Assembly (NCBI GenBank): GCA_964547015.1
Contig: CAZJKT010000002.1
Span: 1-64,000, forward strand
Direction: 5' to 3'
Source: JAFGCN01 sp964547015
GTDB taxonomy: Archaea > Aenigmatarchaeota > Aenigmatarchaeia > QMZS01
Length of the DNA: 64,000 nucleotides
Made by a program: the position numbers and the translations under genes. Of the stretch, positions 49,278-56,682 are shown one piece after another. Positions within the stretch are counted from its first letter, which is position 1; every line of letters begins with the position of its first letter. The notes beneath the pieces were generated by a model. It ran no database searches, was not told the origin of the DNA, and saw nothing but the letters and a program-made list of their open reading frames with translations.

Positions 49278-50558
49278 ATGGGGCGAATATATTCAACTGA
49301 GGCCAAAAACCATTCGGATAAGGAAATTACCCTAAACGGATGGGTAGATACTATAAGAGCCCTTGGAAAAATCAGCTTCGTCATCATAAGGGACCGATGC
49401 GGCAAAATCCAGGCGGTAGCAAAGGCCGACTCACCTGTATTTGAGAAGATAAAGGGCCTTTCCCGGGAAGATGTGATTGAGGCCAAAGGGACAGTAAAGC
49501 TCAACGAAAATGCGGCGGGCGGCGCGGAAGTCCTTCTCTCCTCAATAGATATCCTAAACAAGTCCGAGCCCATACCCATTGAATTCTCGGGCAAAATAGA
49601 GACCAGCCTGTCAAAAAGGCTTGATTACCGCTACATTGACCTAAGAAACCCCCAAAACAGGCTTATTTTTGAAATTAAGTCGAAAATCACAGGGCTTTTT
49701 TGCGAATTCCTCCACAAGCAGGGCTTCATTGAGATGCACACACCAAAAATCGTCTCTTTAGGGGCAGAGGGGGGAAGCGAGCAGTTCCCTATCCTCTACT
49801 ATGACAAGGAGGGCTACCTTGCCCAAAGCCCGCAACTCTACAAGCAGTTAATGCAGGGGGCGGGATTTGAAAAAGTCTTTGAAATCGGTCCGGTTTATCG
49901 CGCTGAAAAAAGCCACACCGTCCGCCATATTTCCGAGTATTGGGGCCTTGACTGCGAAATCTCATTTATCAAAAGCTATGAAGAAGTCATGGACCTTCTT
50001 GAAGCCGTAATCAGGTTTGCCCTCGACCGCCTGAAAGCCGAAAATATGGAGGATATCAAGTCTTTCGGAGTTGATTTCCCAAAATACAGCACGCCTTTCC
50101 CAAGGCTCACCCTTGAAGAAGCATTCAGCCTTATAGGCCGCCCTGCAAGCGACCCGACTCCTGAGGAAGAAAAATTGATAAGCCAGAAAATCCTTGAAAA
50201 ATACGGCTCAGACTTCGCCTTCATCACACAGTACCCCGTCGAAGCAAGGCCTTTTTACACGCATAAAAACCCCAAAAACCCTCAGTTGACAGATTCCTTT
50301 GATGTTTTTTTCAGGGGGATTGAAATCACAACCGGCGGGCAAAGGGAACACAGGTCAGAATTTCTCGAACTCCAGGCCAAAGAAAAAAACATTTCCATAA
50401 GCTCACTTTCCTCATATATGGAAGCCTTTAAGTACGGCATGCCGCCTCACGGGGGTTTCGGGCTTGGAATAGAGCGGTTTGTAATGCAGCTTTTGGGAAT
50501 TGAAAACATCAGGGAAGCCGTCCTTTTCCCAAGGGACACCGAACGGCTGACACCTTAG
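49278..50558 (+). CDS. aspS: Aspartyl-tRNA synthetase, archaeal type
   Basis: AspRS charges tRNA-Asp, and in many archaea tRNA-Asn too. The 426-residue enzyme has an N-terminal OB anticodon domain (LNGWVDTIRALGKISFVIIR), motif 1 region (GFIEMHTPKIVSLGAEGGSE), motif 2 (EIGPVYRAEKSHTVRHISEY), flipping-loop QSPQLYKQ and motif 3 (HGGFGLGIERFVMQLLG) ending FPRDTERLTP, characteristic of AspRS over AsnRS. The residue after GWV is Asp, where Trp or His is typical, so discriminating power towards Asn cannot be judged. Confidence 0.94.
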   Translation: MGRIYSTEAKNHSDKEITLNGWVDTIRALGKISFVIIRDRCGKIQAVAKADSPVFEKIKGLSREDVIEAKGTVKLNENAAGGAEVLLSSIDILNKSEPIPIEFSGKIETSLSKRLDYRYIDLRNPQNRLIFEIKSKITGLFCEFLHKQGFIEMHTPKIVSLGAEGGSEQFPILYYDKEGYLAQSPQLYKQLMQGAGFEKVFEIGPVYRAEKSHTVRHISEYWGLDCEISFIKSYEEVMDLLEAVIRFALDRLKAENMEDIKSFGVDFPKYSTPFPRLTLEEAFSLIGRPASDPTPEEEKLISQKILEKYGSDFAFITQYPVEARPFYTHKNPKNPQLTDSFDVFFRGIEITTGGQREHRSEFLELQAKEKNISISSLSSYMEAFKYGMPPHGGFGLGIERFVMQLLGIENIREAVLFPRDTERLTP

Positions 50559-50612
50559 GAGCAAATCCGCTAAAAAGTATTAATAGTAAAAATATTAAAT
50601 ATAGTATAGGTT

Positions 50613-51929
50613 ATGCCTAAAAAAACTCAAAATGATAAAAAAATTGTTGGAAAGAATCCGGCCGAAAAAGAAAAAAACCCTGAGAGAGAGAATAAAGGCA
50701 AAATTGCGAAACCTAAGGCGCAAAAAGTAGCCGCCCCAAAACCCGCCGCAAAGGCAAAAAAGCCCCTTTCACCTAAGCAGAAAGAGGCTGTTAAGAAAAA
50801 GATTTTTGAAAAAGCCGAAACCTTCAAAAAAGAAATCCTAAAGCGCTACAAGGACCTTATAAAAACGGTATTTGTATTCGGCTCTTACTTAAGGAACGAC
50901 TTTACCGCAGAAAGCGATCTCGATGTGCTTATCCTTTTAGATGACACAAAAATGCTTATTACCCCGGAATTCAAAAACAAGATAACCCAGGATGCCTACC
51001 AGATCGCAAAAAACACAGATCCTCTTTTGCATGTCCAGCCTGCATGGACAGTAACAGAATTCTGGGACATGGTCAGGCTATCCCATCCCCTTTTGCACAC
51101 TGTCCTTAGGGACGGCTGGGCGCTCTACGACGAGGGTTTCTTCATACCTATGAAAAAGCTTCTTGAAAGGGGAAAAATCCCCGCAAGCCTTGAGGCAATT
51201 GAGCTTTTGATGGCCTCGGCCCCCCAAAAAATTGAAAGGGCGCGAAGCGTAAAGCTCTACCAGATATCCGAGGACTGCTACGGGGCAATGCTTAACTCAA
51301 GCCAGGCTGTCCTGATGTACTTAGGCAAGCCCGTTCCGGACCCTAAAAACACCCCGCAGGCAGTAAAAGATTACCTTGTTGACACAAAGCTCTTGCCCCT
51401 AAAATACTTCAAAATGCTTCAGGATGTGATAAAGCTCAGAAAAGACATTGAGCATAAGCATGTTAAAGATATTCGCGGAGCGGAAGTTGACCTGTGGATG
51501 AAAAAAGCGGAAGACTACTCAAACAAAATGCGCTCAATCTATCAGGGGCTGCAAAACCAAAAGAAAATGGCAATAATTGACAGGAATTACGAAATTCTGT
51601 TAAAGTCCACCATATACACACTCAAGAAAATGGAAAAGTTGCCCCCAGACCCGAAAAACCTCCCTATGGCAATAAAGAATCACCTTATTAACAAAAATTA
51701 CCTGCCAAAAAGCTACCTTGAAACTTTCAATAAAGTTGTCGGGATGAAAAAAGCCGCTGAGGAAGACCTCTCAAAAATCACGGAAAGGGATGTTGAGCTT
51801 ACCCGAAGCTATGTAAAGAAATTTGTTGACATCCTCGACCAGATGGCAAAAATGGAGGGAGCTTCAGCCGCCCAAGCGCCCCCTATCCCTATTCCAAAAA
51901 AACCTGCAAGCCGCAAGGCAAAGAAATGA
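50613..51929 (+). CDS. MNT nucleotidyltransferase fused to two HEPN-like domains
   Basis: The 438-residue protein has a Lys/Ala/Pro-rich N-terminal tail (1-60). A minimal nucleotidyltransferase domain follows, with VFVFGSYLRNDFTAESDLDV (GS at about 90-91, SDLD at 101-104). Two related helical domains come next (about 210-315 and 325-415). The first contains R-x4-H as RKDIEH, the catalytic motif of HEPN ribonucleases, and both share a PDPKN...A-[IV]-K-[DN]-[YH]-L-[IV] block; the second lacks the R-x4-H. MNT and HEPN normally form a two-gene toxin-antitoxin; here they are one chain, perhaps with a housekeeping role. Confidence 0.8.
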   Translation: MPKKTQNDKKIVGKNPAEKEKNPERENKGKIAKPKAQKVAAPKPAAKAKKPLSPKQKEAVKKKIFEKAETFKKEILKRYKDLIKTVFVFGSYLRNDFTAESDLDVLILLDDTKMLITPEFKNKITQDAYQIAKNTDPLLHVQPAWTVTEFWDMVRLSHPLLHTVLRDGWALYDEGFFIPMKKLLERGKIPASLEAIELLMASAPQKIERARSVKLYQISEDCYGAMLNSSQAVLMYLGKPVPDPKNTPQAVKDYLVDTKLLPLKYFKMLQDVIKLRKDIEHKHVKDIRGAEVDLWMKKAEDYSNKMRSIYQGLQNQKKMAIIDRNYEILLKSTIYTLKKMEKLPPDPKNLPMAIKNHLINKNYLPKSYLETFNKVVGMKKAAEEDLSKITERDVELTRSYVKKFVDILDQMAKMEGASAAQAPPIPIPKKPASRKAKK

Positions 51930-51994
51930 AATAATCCCTGTTTTCCAATTTTACAGAAATAATGAGCGAGGTTTATGGACCCACTGGGAGTTGA

Positions 51995-52056
51995 TTCCAG
52001 AACCCTTTCCGTTTTGGGGTTCAGACCTTTTTGGCCAATTTACCGGAAAAGGGTTG
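51995..52056 (-). other. 62-nt T-loop intron of tRNA-Ala (54/55)
   Basis: The T-arm allows only one junction. CUGG (52062-52059) pairs with CUGG (52000-51997), two of the four pairs being G-U, with bulges GU|C and AA|U. The intron ends pair in a 10-bp helix, AACCCUUU(U)CC with GGAAAGGGUU, containing one bulged U. This inner helix is the strongest evidence in the window for T-loop introns. Confidence 0.88.
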
Positions 52057-52073
52057 ACCCAGAGTCTCCGCCA

Positions 52074-52133
52074 TTTTCGAAGAATCTTTTTCTTTTGGGG
52101 TGAAGGCCTTTTCTTCAAAAGAAAAGGGATTCA
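52074..52133 (-). other. 60-nt canonical anticodon-loop intron of tRNA-Ala (37/38)
   Basis: A textbook bulge-helix-bulge forms: outer helix CCGCC/GGCGG, bulge CA|U, 4-bp helix UUCG/CGAA and bulge AA|U. The intron itself contains GAAUC/GAUUC and further A/T-rich complementary stretches. The cut could be shifted by one base because both ends carry a T. Confidence 0.88.
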
Positions 52134-52282
52134 TGCGAAGGCGGCGTGTTGCCATTGCACCATGGGCCCATATATTATTAATGAAAATAACTACTTGAGC
52201 CTAAATTTTGGACCTGAAGAACACCCACTCTCAATCAATCAAAGCGGAGTGGAATTAACTTTTAAAAACAACCTTTTAAATT

Positions 52283-53065
52283 ATGGACGAATTATCAAGC
52301 CTCGAAAAAGAAATTGAAAATACACAGGTAATCCTGCTTGCCGGCGGACGTGCAAAAAGGATGGGCACAATAGACAAGCCAAAGGCCCTTTTGGAAATCA
52401 ACGGAAGCACTCTTCTGGACGAAACCCTAAAATATCTCACAAGCTGCGGATTCAAAGACTTTCGGTTTTTAATAGGCTACAAGGCTGAAGAAATAAAAAG
52501 CCATGTCGGTGACGGCTCAAAGTACGGAATAAAGGCAACCTATTCTGTTGAGCCCGAAACAATTAAGGGGAGGGCAAAGGCTATGAAATATGCTCTTGAA
52601 AACGGAAAAATAGACAAGACTAGGCGGGCATTAATATGCTTCCCCGACGACCTCTTCCTTGACCGAAGGCTTCCTATAAGGCTTTTGCTGCAGCACCTTC
52701 AGGGCGCGGAAGAGAAAGGAACCCTTGTAACTTTCTTATTAACTTCCGGCACAAATTACCCTTACGGAGTTGCCGAGCTAAACTCAGACATGCAAATAAC
52801 AAAGTTTATTGAAAAGCCGTTTATCCCGCAATACACAAGCACCGGCCAGTATATTATGGAGCCGGAAGTTTTTGGCAGAATTGAAAAAGAAATACAGCTT
52901 GAATCCAAAGAAAGCCCCGAGCTTGAGCACAATATTCTGCCAAGCCTCGCCTCTGAAGGAAGGATTCAGGGAATGGTTGTCCCCTCTTCAGTCTGGCACT
53001 CGGTCAATACCATGAAAGAAAAGGAGTCGGCAGAAAAAATGCTTGCAAAAAGAAAAGGGCTTTAA
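52283..53065 (+). CDS. Sugar-phosphate nucleotidyltransferase (NTP-transferase family)
   Basis: The 260-residue enzyme has the nucleotide-binding start VILLAGGRAKRMGTIDKPKA (about residues 16-35, G-G-x-R-x5-K-P form), the metal-binding ICFPDDLFLDRR (about 118-129) and FIEKPFIPQY, as in glucose-1-phosphate thymidylyl- or uridylyltransferases. It would supply activated sugars for the glycosyltransferases in the window. The exact sugar and nucleotide cannot be told. It runs divergently from tRNA-Ala and is followed by radB. Confidence 0.88.
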   Translation: MDELSSLEKEIENTQVILLAGGRAKRMGTIDKPKALLEINGSTLLDETLKYLTSCGFKDFRFLIGYKAEEIKSHVGDGSKYGIKATYSVEPETIKGRAKAMKYALENGKIDKTRRALICFPDDLFLDRRLPIRLLLQHLQGAEEKGTLVTFLLTSGTNYPYGVAELNSDMQITKFIEKPFIPQYTSTGQYIMEPEVFGRIEKEIQLESKESPELEHNILPSLASEGRIQGMVVPSSVWHSVNTMKEKESAEKMLAKRKGL

Positions 53066-53096
53066 TAAAGAGCTTTAATTAAATTCCAATCTTTTT

Positions 53097-53768
53097 ATGA
53101 AAGCGGCCCGCCTCTCCTCAAACTCAAAACATTTAGACGAGCTTTTGGGCGGCGGGATTGAAAATGGCGTGGTTACAAATTTCTACGGCCCGGCAGGTTC
53201 GGGAAAGACAAACCTGTGCCTGCTTTTTGCGCTTTCGGCCCTAAAAAGCGGAAAAGTTGCCTATGTTGACACAGAAAACGGATTTTCCACCGAAAGGTTT
53301 TTTCAGATGGGCGGAAGCGAAGAAGACCTCAAAAATATAATCTATGAAAACCCGGGAAATTTTTCCGAGCAGGAAAAGTCCATCCAAAAGCTCAAAAAAA
53401 TGGATGTTCGCCTGATTGTTGTCGATTCTTTTGTGTCCCTTTACCGGCTTGCCCTCTCCGATGAGAATGCAACAGAAGTCAACAAAAACCTTGCAAACCA
53501 GCTTGCCCTACTCTCTCAGCTCGCAAAGGAAAAAGATGCGCCCGCAATTATAACCAATCAAGTCTACAGCGTCAACTCAAACGAAATTGAGCTTTCGGGG
53601 CGGGATGTTGTAAAATACTGGAGCAAGTGCCTTGTTGAGCTTAAAAAAGTGGATGAGAACCGCAGGGTGGCAATATTGAGGCGGCACCGAAGCCTGCCTG
53701 AGGGCAAAAAGCTGGAGTTTGAATTAACCGCGACAGGAATTGAAAAAGCGAAGTTCAAGATATTCTAA
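53097..53768 (+). CDS. radB: DNA repair and recombination protein RadB
   Basis: RadB is a small RecA/RadA paralogue that assists recombination. The 223-residue protein has the Walker A GPAGSGKTN (about residues 31-39), YVDTENGFSTERF, the Walker B LIVVDSF (about 102-108), QLAKEKDAPAIITNQVYS and the short C-terminus, without the N-terminal HhH domain of RadA. Its 3' end overlaps the converging small gene by four bases. Confidence 0.93.
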   Translation: MKAARLSSNSKHLDELLGGGIENGVVTNFYGPAGSGKTNLCLLFALSALKSGKVAYVDTENGFSTERFFQMGGSEEDLKNIIYENPGNFSEQEKSIQKLKKMDVRLIVVDSFVSLYRLALSDENATEVNKNLANQLALLSQLAKEKDAPAIITNQVYSVNSNEIELSGRDVVKYWSKCLVELKKVDENRRVAILRRHRSLPEGKKLEFELTATGIEKAKFKIF

Positions 53769-54046
53769 AAATTCAGTAAAGATGCAGATTCCCTCCCCCC
53801 AACAGTATTTAGGTGTTCGCTGATTAAAATATAATAGTATCTGACTTCGCCCCTAACCCCTGCATATTCAAGATATATCTCCTTGTATTCTGGATTAAGC
53901 AACATTTCATCCAGCAGCCTCTCAACAGATAACAAGCGTTTCCTTGCTTCTATAGGGTCTTCTCTCCAACCGCCCCTTACCCTGTCCATAAGGATACCTA
54001 TCCTTTCGGGGGGTGGAAGTGGCTTATATCCTAAATCGTAACTCAT
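53765..54046 (-). CDS. Hypothetical protein, 93 residues
   Basis: The helical soluble protein starts MSYDLGYKPLPPPERIGILM and has RRLLSVERLLDEML-like leucine-rich helices with a Tyr-rich end (EVRYYYILISEHL). No family is recognised. A TTG two codons upstream is in frame. It lies between radB (convergent) and the oxidoreductase gamma subunit (same strand, 48 bp away). Confidence 0.45.
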   Translation of the reverse strand: MSYDLGYKPLPPPERIGILMDRVRGGWREDPIEARKRLLSVERLLDEMLLNPEYKEIYLEYAGVRGEVRYYYILISEHLNTVGGRESASLLNF

Positions 54047-54094
54047 AAGCAATATACATTTAATTTAATGAAAATTGGCCATAATTCCTATATT

Positions 54095-54646
54095 CTACTC
54101 AAAAGACTTTACTTCATCAAATCCGCGACGAACCATCTCCAGATTCTTTTCTACAATCGGGCCGCCATACTTCTTGGAAAAAAGCCCCTCTGTAATCTTT
54201 AGCAGAGTATCTATCCTCACAGCCTTGCTTACCCGGGCAAACGAACCGACCATTACAGTATTTGGAACCGCCTTTTGGAGAATATCATAGGAAATTGAGG
54301 TTGCATCAACCGAAAAATTTTTCCTGAAATGGCTTTTAGGCTCTTTTGAGTTAACTATCCCTATAGCGTCTTTCATTGTTATAAGGCTTAGCAGAGTGCT
54401 GTCGAGAACAACCACATAATCAGGGTTCAGAATTGGCTCGTGCGTCCTTATTTCCTTGTTTGAAATCCTTACAAAAGCCCTCGTAGGGGCGCCCCTTCTC
54501 TCAGGGCCATATTCCGGAAAGGCCTGGGCAAATTTTCCTTCCATCAGCGCAGCCTGAGCAACCAATTCTCCGGCAGTCTTGGCTCCCTGCCCTCCCCGGC
54601 CATATATCACCACCTCTACAATTCCACTATCTTTTTTATCAGGCAT
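54095..54646 (-). CDS. 2-oxoacid:ferredoxin oxidoreductase, gamma subunit (PorC/VorC-like)
   Basis: The 183-residue protein matches the gamma domain: VVIYGRGGQGAKTAGELVAQ (about residues 12-31), FAQAFPEYGPERRGAPTRAF (38-57), LNPDYVVVLDSTLL and NTVMVGSFARVSK. The gamma subunit works only with alpha, beta and delta subunits that bind TPP and iron-sulfur clusters; none is adjacent. Upstream by 6 bp on the same strand is aIF5A. It may serve a complex encoded elsewhere. Confidence 0.9.
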   Translation of the reverse strand: MPDKKDSGIVEVVIYGRGGQGAKTAGELVAQAALMEGKFAQAFPEYGPERRGAPTRAFVRISNKEIRTHEPILNPDYVVVLDSTLLSLITMKDAIGIVNSKEPKSHFRKNFSVDATSISYDILQKAVPNTVMVGSFARVSKAVRIDTLLKITEGLFSKKYGGPIVEKNLEMVRRGFDEVKSFE

Positions 54647-54652
54647 GATTAC

Positions 54653-55021
54653 CTATTTGTCGGGGAAACCTCGCCTCCCCTCCACTTCAATATAAAGCAC
54701 CTCTTCCCCCTCGGAGAACTCCCTGTCTCCCGGAACGGAAAGGTCAAACATCTCATAAGACTCCAAATCCATAAGCTGGACAATATCTCCCTGAACGCTT
54801 ACGACCTGAGCCTTTTTTTTCAAAATCATTGGTATATGAATGCTTCCTGTAACCGGCTTTACAATACTCCTCTTTTTCCGGTCAAAAAGCCCGATAACTT
54901 CAATTCTTGCCTTGGCTTCGCCATGCTTTCCCGGCTTTGATTTAACTAAATCGAGGATTTTGCATGCCTCTCCGTCAATCATAACATAGCTCCCAACCCT
55001 TAAATCTCTCATCTCAGCCAT
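54653..55021 (-). CDS. eif5a: Translation factor aIF5A
   Basis: aIF5A helps the ribosome at difficult peptide bonds such as polyproline, and needs hypusine or deoxyhypusine. The 122-residue protein has an SH3-like N-domain with the modified lysine in SKPGKHGEAK (about residues 28-37), followed by the OB domain (VSVQGDIVQLMDLESYEMFD). Length and layout match archaeal aIF5A. It is followed within 6 bp by the oxidoreductase gamma gene. Confidence 0.95.
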   Translation of the reverse strand: MAEMRDLRVGSYVMIDGEACKILDLVKSKPGKHGEAKARIEVIGLFDRKKRSIVKPVTGSIHIPMILKKKAQVVSVQGDIVQLMDLESYEMFDLSVPGDREFSEGEEVLYIEVEGRRGFPDK

Positions 55022-55129
55022 ATCTAGATTAGTTTTTTAAGAATTAATAGGTATTTGGGGGGTAATTTAATACTTGAGGCGATAGCAAGCTGCAATTGTG
55101 TGGGCTTAAATTAAAGCAGCATATACAAT

Positions 55130-56116
55130 CTAATCCGCATCCAGCCTCCAATTAGGCCTAATATCCTCAGGGTAATTCCCAACCCCTCTTTTTAATCCCA
55201 AAAGGGCGCAGGCCGCAATCATTGCGCCGTTATCCCGGTTATATTCCCCGGGAGCCGCATATAACTTAGCTCCCCTCTCACGGCACATAATTTCAAGCAT
55301 TTCCTGCAGCCTTTTGTTTTGCGCAACCCCTCCGACTAAAAGAAGCTCTTTTTTCCCAACCGCGGCCATCGCCCTTTCCGCAGCCTCAGCAAGCATAGCA
55401 AAGCTGACTTCCTGAAATGAGTAACTTATATCCGCCTGGGCCTTTTTAGGGGATTTTTCAGCCATATTCTTGAACTTCCTTGTTGCATCTGCCACAAGCC
55501 CCGAAAAGTTCATATCCATGCCCTTAACATAGTATGGCAGGGGAACATACTCCCCGCCTCTCGCCAATCCCTCCACCTTTGGCCCGGCAGGAAATCTCAG
55601 CCCCATTGACCGGCCAAGCTTATCTATCGCATTCCCGATACCTATATCCTGCGTTTCCCCCAAAATCCGATAATTGCCCCCGATATCCAAGAAAACAACC
55701 TGTGTATTGCCCCCTGAAACATAAAGGACAACCGGGTCGGCTATCGGGAGAAGAAATTTTCCAATCTCAATATGCGCCCGGCAGTGGTTTACACCTATAA
55801 GGGGCTTTTTGAGGCTTTCTGCAAGGTTTTTGGCAATTTTAAGGCCGACAGACAGGCTTGGGGCAAGCCCCGGCCCCTGGGAAAACCCAATTAAGTCAAT
55901 TTCTTTGGCTCTAATCTGCCCTTCTGCCTCCTTAAGAACTAAAGGCGCATTTTCCTCCAAAAAACGGGCGCACTCTGCAGGGATTATACCCTCCTTTTCA
56001 GGTCGATAGGATAGGCTCCTATTAATCTCAATGCAATTCTCTCCGGTCTTTTCATCAAAAGCTGCAATCCCCACCCCAAAAGTATGGGCGGTGCACTCAA
56101 GTCCTATTGCTCTCAT
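55130..56116 (-). CDS. kae1: KEOPS complex threonylcarbamoyltransferase Kae1
   Basis: Kae1 transfers threonylcarbamoyl to A37 of ANN-decoding tRNAs. The 328-residue protein begins MRAIGLECTAHTFGVGI and carries GFSQGPGLAPSLSVGL, the iron ligands in NHCRAHIEIGKFL (H-x3-H), the nucleotide-binding VLYVSGGNTQVVFL and the late Asp in YNRDNGAMIAACAL. All catalytic elements are present. A TTG three codons upstream is in frame. Unlike many archaea there is no fused kinase; Bud32 is at 21735. Confidence 0.96.
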   Translation of the reverse strand: MRAIGLECTAHTFGVGIAAFDEKTGENCIEINRSLSYRPEKEGIIPAECARFLEENAPLVLKEAEGQIRAKEIDLIGFSQGPGLAPSLSVGLKIAKNLAESLKKPLIGVNHCRAHIEIGKFLLPIADPVVLYVSGGNTQVVFLDIGGNYRILGETQDIGIGNAIDKLGRSMGLRFPAGPKVEGLARGGEYVPLPYYVKGMDMNFSGLVADATRKFKNMAEKSPKKAQADISYSFQEVSFAMLAEAAERAMAAVGKKELLLVGGVAQNKRLQEMLEIMCRERGAKLYAAPGEYNRDNGAMIAACALLGLKRGVGNYPEDIRPNWRLDAD

Positions 56117-56180
56117 ATTATTCAAAACTTATTAAAAAGTTATGCTGTTGTCTCATATTTATTAAATTCGAGAAAATATT

Positions 56181-56624
56181 ATGATAGTCCCGATTAGAGT
56201 AGTGATAGGAAGGGAAAAAATTGCCCTGAAATATATTGAGGATGAAATAAAGCTCAGAAACCTCGATATAAGCGCAATACTCTATCTAGATGAGCTTAAA
56301 GGCTATATCTTCCTTGACGGGGAGCAAGAAGACATCAACCGCGCAATATACGGCGCTCCACATGTAAAGGGAATCATAAAAAAGCCGGTTACTGTTCAAG
56401 ACATCCGAAAATACCTTGAAAAGGAAAAGCCTTCTATTGAGCTGGATATGGGGGATATTATTGAAATCCTTAACGGACCGTTTAAAGGCGAAAAAGGAAG
56501 AATTGTGCGGCTAAATGAAGCTAAAAAAGAGGTGACAATTGAGCTTTTGGAGGCGGTAGTCCCAATACCCCTTACAATCTCCACAAGCATTATACGGGTT
56601 ATAGAGAAAAACAAAAGCGCCTAA
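56181..56624 (+). CDS. spt5: Transcription elongation factor Spt5 (NusG-like)
   Basis: Spt5 bridges the RNA polymerase clamp to keep elongation processive. The 147-residue protein has the NGN domain (residues 1-80: IDLSAILYLDELKGYIFLDG-like core, APHVKGI) and a KOW domain (about 92-125: GDIIEILNGPFKGEKGRIVR). It is the usual archaeal length. It is divergent from Kae1; Spt4 is at 22416. Neighbours secE and uL11, common in other archaea, are missing here. Confidence 0.95.
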   Translation: MIVPIRVVIGREKIALKYIEDEIKLRNLDISAILYLDELKGYIFLDGEQEDINRAIYGAPHVKGIIKKPVTVQDIRKYLEKEKPSIELDMGDIIEILNGPFKGEKGRIVRLNEAKKEVTIELLEAVVPIPLTISTSIIRVIEKNKSA

Positions 56625-56682
56625 TCGGGCTTTTGTATAGCTTATAGACTAATATTAACAGACCTATCAAAACAAAAATAAA

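Larger units (their letters stand above)
51976..52169 (-). tRNA. tRNA-Ala (anticodon CGC) with two introns, anticodon loop and T-loop
   Basis: On the minus strand the acceptor is GGGCCCA/TGGGTCC, giving the G3-U70 pair that marks tRNA-Ala, with A73. The anticodon stem is CCGCC/GGCGG and the mature loop TTCGCAT (anticodon CGC). The variable loop is AGACT and the T-stem CTGGG/CCCAG with loop TTCAACT. A 60-nt insertion lies at 37/38 and a 62-nt insertion at 54/55. Removing both gives a 72-nt tRNA. The D-stem has one C-A mismatch. CCA is not encoded. Confidence 0.9.
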
